A stretch of DNA of 64,000 nucleotides from RGIG5612 sp045616165 (GTDB taxonomy: Bacteria > Bacillota > Clostridia > Lachnospirales > Lachnospiraceae): assembly GCA_045616165.1 (NCBI GenBank), contig JAZLGF010000023.1:5997-69996 (forward strand), written 5' to 3'. The notes beneath the pieces are model-generated. The model saw only the letters and a program-made list of their open reading frames with translations. It had not been told where the DNA came from and did no database searches. Below are positions 59,783 through 64,000 of the stretch, in pieces. A program made the position numbers and the translations under genes. The first letter of the stretch is position 1; every line of letters starts with the position of its first letter.

Positions 59783-61862
59783 GATTCTGACCATGTCCCC
59801 TTAATTTTCTTATTAATAAGAAACAAATCACACCTAACGCTGCAATAAAAAGCGCTATCCACACTGCAAAAATAGGCGCATTTGTCTTAGGAATAGGCTT
59901 TACTTCTTTCTTTTTTGGGTTTACAGGTACATATTTGTTCTCAATTTTGCCCAAATCACATACATATAAGCTCTCATCCTGGTCTATTTTTTCAACATTT
60001 ATGAGTAAGTTGTCGTTTAAAAGCTGATATCCTTTAGTAGTTTCTAACTCAGTCAATATATATTTTCCTGGAAACAACTTACTTGATACTACATTTCCAT
60101 TCAAGTCACTAGCCATTTCACATACCTTTTCGCCCTTTTTAGCTCTTATTATTCCATCTGGTGTCTTAATATCCTGAGCAGCTTTAATTTCAAACCTTGC
60201 CCCAGCAATTATCTTGTCGTCGCTTCCAACCTTTTGGAATTTAACAATAAATTTTTGAACATCGTCGTAAAAATCTACTGCACTAGCTTTATTTTCCTTA
60301 ATGGTAAATTCAACTTCCTCTTGATTTAAGCTATATCCATTAGGTGCCTTCTTTTCCTTTAGATAATATGTTCCCACTGGCATGTTATATTTAACTACGC
60401 ATATTCCCCTTCCATCAGTAATTAACATATCTTTATCCTTCATATTAATTAACTCATGACGCCAGTTATAAATTTCAAATTCTGTTCCAGCGCGGGCTAT
60501 TACAAGTTTTGAGTCATTAGCAATTTTAGTAATTGCCATCTTTCCAGTTTTTAACCGATTTTCACCCTTGAATTCAAATGTCTTTCCCTGAGTAATATCT
60601 TTTTTACTGATATTCCATACCAAATCACATGCATAGCCATCTTTTATATAATCCTCAGGAATTTCTATTTCTCTTATTTCGTAGTCATCATAAGGAAGAT
60701 TTTTAACCTCTGCCTGACCTTTTTCATCTGTTATTACTTCCTTAATTATTTCGCCTGATGCTCCCCTTATCTGAAATTTGCATCCTACTCCATTTTTAAC
60801 CGGAACATCATCTTCTTCATATTCTGGCTTCTGCAATGTCTTTTTTATTTTTAAGTTAAACTTAATAATATTATCCGTTGCATTTATCTCTGGACATGTT
60901 ATTGTCTTTTTTACATCAGTAAGCGTAGCATTATAAATTTCATTGCTAATATTAAATCCTTTGGCAGCTTTAGTTTCTTTTATATAATATTTACCTTCTG
61001 GAAGATTGTCCCAAACTATTTGGCCATCACTATTAATTTTTTGTGTTCCTGTATCTCCAAAAACCTGACCCGTTGAAAGAGTCTTTTTTGAAATTTCTTC
61101 GTTAGCTTTATAAACAACGCTTGATTCAAATCCTCCATATATTGCCTCAGCTGCATAAAGAGTATATTCTGCGCCTTCTACACTTGCCCCAGCCCTTGTA
61201 GTCGTTCCTTTTTCACTATCTCTTTTATTTAGCGTAATTGTTCCTAAAGGTACTGTAAGTTTTGCTCCTGTCATACTTAAAATATCTTGCCAGATATGTT
61301 CACCACCAATTACACATGCTTCATACTCTAAGTATTTAGGAAGTGGTTTAGTCATCATTGCATTATAAACGGTTTGAAAAATCCTATGCGGCTCTCCTGT
61401 ATTATTAAATCCATACATATCATTCGAATATACATAACTTAATATTGCATGTGAAATTAAGTATTGAGAAATCTCATCTAAGCCTAATGCTTTTACACTA
61501 GAATCATATTTAAATACACTGGCAGGTCCACCATAACCTCTATATAATGCTTTAATTACATTTTGATTATCACCGTTTAACGAATACGCAGTTCGAGTCC
61601 CTTCCTTCGGAGCCGGTAAAGAAGAAATACCACAATAGGCGGTTGAGCCATCAATCCAAAAAATAGGTGAGCCCCAATTCACTCCATCTCTCCAGGATTC
61701 AGGATACAAATAGTCTGTTCCTACACTTAAATAAACATTCTTTTCGTTTGCCTTACTTTCTAATGGCAGCAAAACAAATATACTTGCAAAGCAAATAAAT
61801 GCAGCAAGAAATACTATACCAATCTTTCTTATTATTTTTATTGTTCTCATTTTGGTCGGCAT
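59778..61862 (-). CDS. SpaA-repeat surface protein with thioester-like N-domain and sortase signal
   Basis: A 694-residue cell-wall protein. It has a signal peptide (about 1-38), an N-terminal domain resembling TQXA/thioester domains (Cys77 in AYCG; LISHAILSY near 135-142), and about four SpaA/prealbumin-like Ig repeats (for example ITLNKRDSEKGTT, AEYTLYAAE, YYIKETKAAKGF). The sorting signal IPKTN is followed by a membrane segment and a basic tail (RKLRGHGQNR). The repeats usually form lysine-asparagine isopeptide bonds. The Gln expected in the TQxA motif is Ser here. No sortase gene is in the window. It is probably an adhesin. Confidence 0.88.
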   Translation of the reverse strand: MPTKMRTIKIIRKIGIVFLAAFICFASIFVLLPLESKANEKNVYLSVGTDYLYPESWRDGVNWGSPIFWIDGSTAYCGISSLPAPKEGTRTAYSLNGDNQNVIKALYRGYGGPASVFKYDSSVKALGLDEISQYLISHAILSYVYSNDMYGFNNTGEPHRIFQTVYNAMMTKPLPKYLEYEACVIGGEHIWQDILSMTGAKLTVPLGTITLNKRDSEKGTTTRAGASVEGAEYTLYAAEAIYGGFESSVVYKANEEISKKTLSTGQVFGDTGTQKINSDGQIVWDNLPEGKYYIKETKAAKGFNISNEIYNATLTDVKKTITCPEINATDNIIKFNLKIKKTLQKPEYEEDDVPVKNGVGCKFQIRGASGEIIKEVITDEKGQAEVKNLPYDDYEIREIEIPEDYIKDGYACDLVWNISKKDITQGKTFEFKGENRLKTGKMAITKIANDSKLVIARAGTEFEIYNWRHELINMKDKDMLITDGRGICVVKYNMPVGTYYLKEKKAPNGYSLNQEEVEFTIKENKASAVDFYDDVQKFIVKFQKVGSDDKIIAGARFEIKAAQDIKTPDGIIRAKKGEKVCEMASDLNGNVVSSKLFPGKYILTELETTKGYQLLNDNLLINVEKIDQDESLYVCDLGKIENKYVPVNPKKKEVKPIPKTNAPIFAVWIALFIAALGVICFLLIRKLRGHGQNR

Positions 61863-61880
61863 GACCAGACTAAAAAAGAC

Positions 61881-61914
61881 AAAAAAAGCGACGCAAAAAA
61901 ATGCATCGCTTTTT
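61881..61914 (-). terminator. intrinsic terminator of ispF
   Basis: AAAAAGCGA (61883-61891) pairs with TCGCTTTTT (61906-61914), with an inner GCA/TGC, and a T run on the minus strand. It also lies at the extreme 5' end of the transcript predicted for the surface-protein gene. Confidence 0.75.
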
Positions 61915-61924
61915 AGTATTTATG

Positions 61925-61952
61925 ATTATATCACTTTAGCATAAATTTTCAA
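61925..61952 (-). promoter_or_regulatory. candidate promoter of the surface-protein gene
   Basis: Minus strand: TTGAAA (61947-61952), 16-bp spacer, TATAAT (61925-61930), overlapping the ispF 3' end. The terminator hairpin would be the first thing transcribed. Confidence 0.5.
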
Positions 61953-62424
61953 TTGATTTTTCAATTAATGCTATTGCACTTGCAGCTATCCCTTCGCCTT
62001 TTCCTGTAAATCCTAATCCTTCTTCTGTTGTAGCCTTGACGCTTACTTGTTCAAAATTAATATTTGCTGCCATCGCAATCTTTGATCTCATTTCAACTAT
62101 ATATGTACTAAGTTTTGGCTCTTGAGCAATTACAGTCGCATCAACATTTGAAATCTTATAACCTTCGAGTTTTAACATTTCACATACAACAGTTAAAAGT
62201 TTTAGGCTGTCAGCACCTTTGAATTTCTCGTCAGTATCAGGAAATAATTTACCGATATCGCCTAATGCAGCTGCTCCTAAAAGTGCATCCATAATAGCAT
62301 GAACCAAAACATCCGCATCCGAATGTCCATCAAGCCCTTTTTCAAACGGTATTTCTACTCCGCCTAAAATAAGCTTTCTTCCCTCTATTAACTTATGTAC
62401 ATCATATCCTTGTCCGATTCTCAT
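61936..62424 (-). CDS. ispF: 2-C-methyl-D-erythritol 2,4-cyclodiphosphate synthase
   Basis: A 162-residue enzyme of the MEP isoprenoid pathway. Asp8, His10 and His42 are the metal ligands (MRIGQGYDVH; DGHSDADVLVHA). GLGFTGKGEGIAASA at the C-terminus is also typical. The conserved N-terminus fixes the ATG at 62424. The -10 box ends six bases before it and no Shine-Dalgarno site exists, so a leaderless mRNA is predicted. It is divergent from the asparaginase gene. Confidence 0.96.
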   Translation of the reverse strand: MRIGQGYDVHKLIEGRKLILGGVEIPFEKGLDGHSDADVLVHAIMDALLGAAALGDIGKLFPDTDEKFKGADSLKLLTVVCEMLKLEGYKISNVDATVIAQEPKLSTYIVEMRSKIAMAANINFEQVSVKATTEEGLGFTGKGEGIAASAIALIEKSIENLC

Positions 62425-62430
62425 AATGCT

Positions 62431-62458
62431 ATTATATATTTTTCAAACCCTTTTGCAA
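62431..62458 (-). promoter_or_regulatory. promoter of ispF (leaderless)
   Basis: Minus strand: TTGCAA (62453-62458), 16-bp spacer, TATAAT (62431-62436). The expected start point coincides with the A of the ispF ATG. Confidence 0.65.
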
Positions 62459-62478
62459 ATCAAAGATTTCCAGAGGTG

Positions 62479-62507
62479 TTGTAGTGCTCTTCGACGTAAT
62501 ATATAAT
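62479..62507 (+). promoter_or_regulatory. promoter of the asparaginase gene
   Basis: TTGTAG (62479-62484), 17-bp spacer, TATAAT (62502-62507). Predicted start near 62514. Confidence 0.65.
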
Positions 62508-62539
62508 AGTGCAAATATAATTTATTAAAGGTGCGAGAT

Positions 62540-63541
62540 ATGAAAAAAATTCTTGTTATTGGAACTGGTGGGACTATTGCTTCTAAGCAGACAGAAAGTG
62601 GTCTTGCGCCTTCGCTAAGCGCTGATGACCTTTTAGAAGCTATTCCATATGCTGCATCAATTTGCGAAGTGGATTGTGTGCAGGCGTTTTCTTTAGACAG
62701 CACTAATGTTCGTCCTGGACATTGGCTTATTATCGCAAATATTATTAATGACAACTATGATAAATATGATGGATTTGTAATTACGCATGGCACAGATACT
62801 CTTGCCTACACCGCAGCAGGTCTTAGTTATATTATTACTGATAGTCCAAAGCCTATCATACTTACTGGCGCTCAAAAGCCAATGGATGAGGATATTACTG
62901 ATGCTAAGCAAAATTTAATGGATGCTCTTTCATATGCATGTGACGATGGTAGCCATAATGTTTGTGTTGTATTTAACGGAAACGTTATAGCCGGAACAAG
63001 AGCACGAAAAAATTATTCTAAAAACTTTGCTGCCTTTGTAAGTATTAACTTTCCTAATCTGGCACAAGTTCAAGACCATAAAATAATTAGGTATTTCCCT
63101 GACAATACATGTGGCGATATGCATTTTTATAACTACATTAATCCAAACGTTGGACTTATTAAATTAACTCCGGGAATGGATAATAATCTCATGCGTAATG
63201 CGCTTGAACACTATGACGGACTTATTATTGAAAGTTTTGGTGTTGGAGGTCTTCCTGAATACTCTGACTATTTTGACCAAGTTAAAGAAGCTGGAGATAA
63301 CGGAAAACTTATTGTTATGACAACTCAGGTTCCAAACGAAGGAAGCGACCTTTCTGTGTACAAAGTTGGCGCCGTTGTTAAAAATAATCTTAAAATATTA
63401 GAAGCTCATGACATGACGTCTGAAGCAGCTCTTTCAAAACTCATGTGGGTTCTCGGTCAAACAAATGACTTTGAAAAAGCCAAAGAATTATTTTACAGCC
63501 AAGTTAATCACGATATACTCTGCGGAGAAATTAAAGATTAG
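62540..63541 (+). CDS. ansA: L-asparaginase, type I
   Basis: A 333-residue asparaginase. TGGTIAS (9-15) holds the first catalytic Thr and ITHGTDTLAY (81-90) the second Thr with Asp86. It hydrolyses asparagine to aspartate and ammonia. No signal peptide and a length of about 333 fit the cytoplasmic AnsA type. The ATG at 62540 has AAAGGTG six bases upstream and is preferred to an in-frame GTG at 62531. Repeat copy B follows downstream. Confidence 0.95.
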   Translation: MKKILVIGTGGTIASKQTESGLAPSLSADDLLEAIPYAASICEVDCVQAFSLDSTNVRPGHWLIIANIINDNYDKYDGFVITHGTDTLAYTAAGLSYIITDSPKPIILTGAQKPMDEDITDAKQNLMDALSYACDDGSHNVCVVFNGNVIAGTRARKNYSKNFAAFVSINFPNLAQVQDHKIIRYFPDNTCGDMHFYNYINPNVGLIKLTPGMDNNLMRNALEHYDGLIIESFGVGGLPEYSDYFDQVKEAGDNGKLIVMTTQVPNEGSDLSVYKVGAVVKNNLKILEAHDMTSEAALSKLMWVLGQTNDFEKAKELFYSQVNHDILCGEIKD

Positions 63542-63663
63542 GAATTTCTGACATAAATAACACTTCCCTATTTTAATTTCTGAATTACATTACGACACTT
63601 TACCAGCCTCAATAAAAGCATCATAAAGATCCTGACCTAATCGTCGTCCTCCCCGTACAAATC
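63542..63663. other. spacer between the asparaginase gene and repeat copy B
   Basis: 122 bp without a convincing gene, terminator or promoter. Confidence 0.5.
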
Positions 63664-63715
63664 GCCCTTTATAGAGCTCTTTACTATATGCTCGCGGACA
63701 GTGTAGCTCGTTCCT

Positions 63716-63745
63716 GGCTCGGGTTCCAACTCGCCGATAACGAGC
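63716..63745 (+). repeat. 30-bp terminal repeat (copy B)
   Basis: Identical to 28496-28525 and to the reverse complement of 28992-29021. Confidence 0.9.
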
Positions 63746-63788
63746 CACACTGTCCCGCTCGCTTTCTTAATAATATACTATTTCGCTC

Positions 63789-63837
63789 GCGAAGCTGACG
63801 GCGCCTGCGCTATTGAGGGCGCGCGCCGCCGCTTCGC
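63789..63837 (+). repeat. GC-rich hairpin module (copy B)
   Basis: Outer stem GCGAAG/CTTCGC with an inner CGGCGC/GCGCCG-type stem. It is homologous to both modules of copy A, with changes that keep pairing. Confidence 0.8.
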
Positions 63838-63898
63838 TGGCTGCGCCAGCTCCATATATAAAAAAACACTTTTCTTAAGTGCAACAATTCACCTAAAA

Positions 63899-63935
63899 CC
63901 ATAAACATTTTCGTTATTTATAATACTTGTTATGG
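63899..63935 (+). repeat. 37-nt inverted-repeat unit 1 (copy B)
   Basis: CCATAAAC, a 21-nt centre, TGTTATGG. It corresponds to unit 3 of copy A. Confidence 0.75.
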
Positions 63936-63941
63936 TCCTAA

Positions 63942-63978
63942 CCATAAACACGATATGTTATAAGCTAAGTGTTTATGG
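63942..63978 (+). repeat. 37-nt inverted-repeat unit 2 (copy B)
   Basis: CCATAAAC, a 21-nt centre, GTTTATGG. It corresponds to unit 2 of copy A and lies six bases from unit 1. Confidence 0.85.
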
Positions 63979-64000
63979 GCGAAAACTTCCTAAGTCAATA

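Larger units (their letters stand above)
63664..64000. repeat. large noncoding repeat element, copy B (cut by the window edge)
   Basis: It matches copy A (28,496-29,073) in reverse orientation. The first 160 bp align nearly base for base with 29,073 down to about 28,908. A divergent interval follows (63838-63895), then the AT-rich core with two 37-nt units and the sequence leading to GAAAACTTCCTAAGTCAATA at the edge. It contains the same 30-bp repeat at 63716-63745. The remaining part of the element should lie just beyond 64000. Confidence 0.8.

Noticed and set aside
62443..62754. Minus-strand open frame between ispF and the asparaginase gene
   Set aside because: It is antisense to the asparaginase start and covers both divergent promoters; no family features.

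Overview
The window is low-GC DNA from an anaerobic Firmicute, most likely a member of the Lachnospiraceae/Clostridia. Support: the glyS-recO-era cluster, a CarD-type regulator, single-chain glycyl-tRNA synthetase, split CHR transporters, many Gram-positive lipoproteins and a sortase-type surface protein. Nearly all genes lie on the minus strand, in tightly packed and often overlapping operons. No phage or insertion-sequence transposase was found.

Layout. 1-10,577 is housekeeping: a truncated CocE-type hydrolase, carD, a DUF554 membrane protein, glyS, recO, era, an M16C peptidase, ftsY, rbgA and rplS with a structured leader. 10,719-13,740 is an accessory island of four same-strand genes: an AAA/DUF4143 ATPase, a DUF4417 protein, a small glycine-rich toxin-like protein and an immunity-sized protein. 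13,943-26,130 returns to core functions (hemW, lepA, argS, a UDP-sugar pyrophosphorylase, a gamma-carbonic-anhydrase-like protein, an M29 aminopeptidase, a UvrD/PcrA helicase). It leads into a metal operon read arsR-cadA-feoAB (28,409 down to 23,755). 29,147-38,537 holds a lipoprotein, pyruvate carboxylase, its probable biotin ligase, BrnQ, an HdeD-like protein and a polar amino-acid ABC transporter. 38,539-41,831 has a SpoIIE phosphatase with a cystatin-like lipoprotein, a LOG-family protein and a tRNA-Leu(AAG).

41,929-56,037 is a plant-glycoside (rhamnoside) locus. An AraC regulator fused to a GH39-like domain is divergent from an eight-gene operon with a ribose-type ABC importer (one ATPase, two permeases, one binding protein), a GH78 rhamnosidase, an MBL-fold protein, a GT1 glycosyltransferase and a GH2 glycosidase. 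56,044-63,541 has CHR transporters, rlmB, mrnC, cysS, a SpaA-repeat surface protein, ispF and L-asparaginase.

The most unusual features are noncoding. Two copies of a GC-rich repeat element (28,496-29,073, and 63,664 to the window edge in the opposite orientation) share exact 30-bp inverted repeats, a hairpin module of about 48 bp, and a set of exactly 37-nt inverted-repeat units (CCATAAAC, 21 nt, GTTTATGG). I recognise no known family for this element. The other leading candidates are the DUF4417 toxin-like cassette, the AraC-GH39 protein that lacks both expected catalytic glutamates, and two genes (ispF, rbgA) whose promoters predict leaderless mRNAs.
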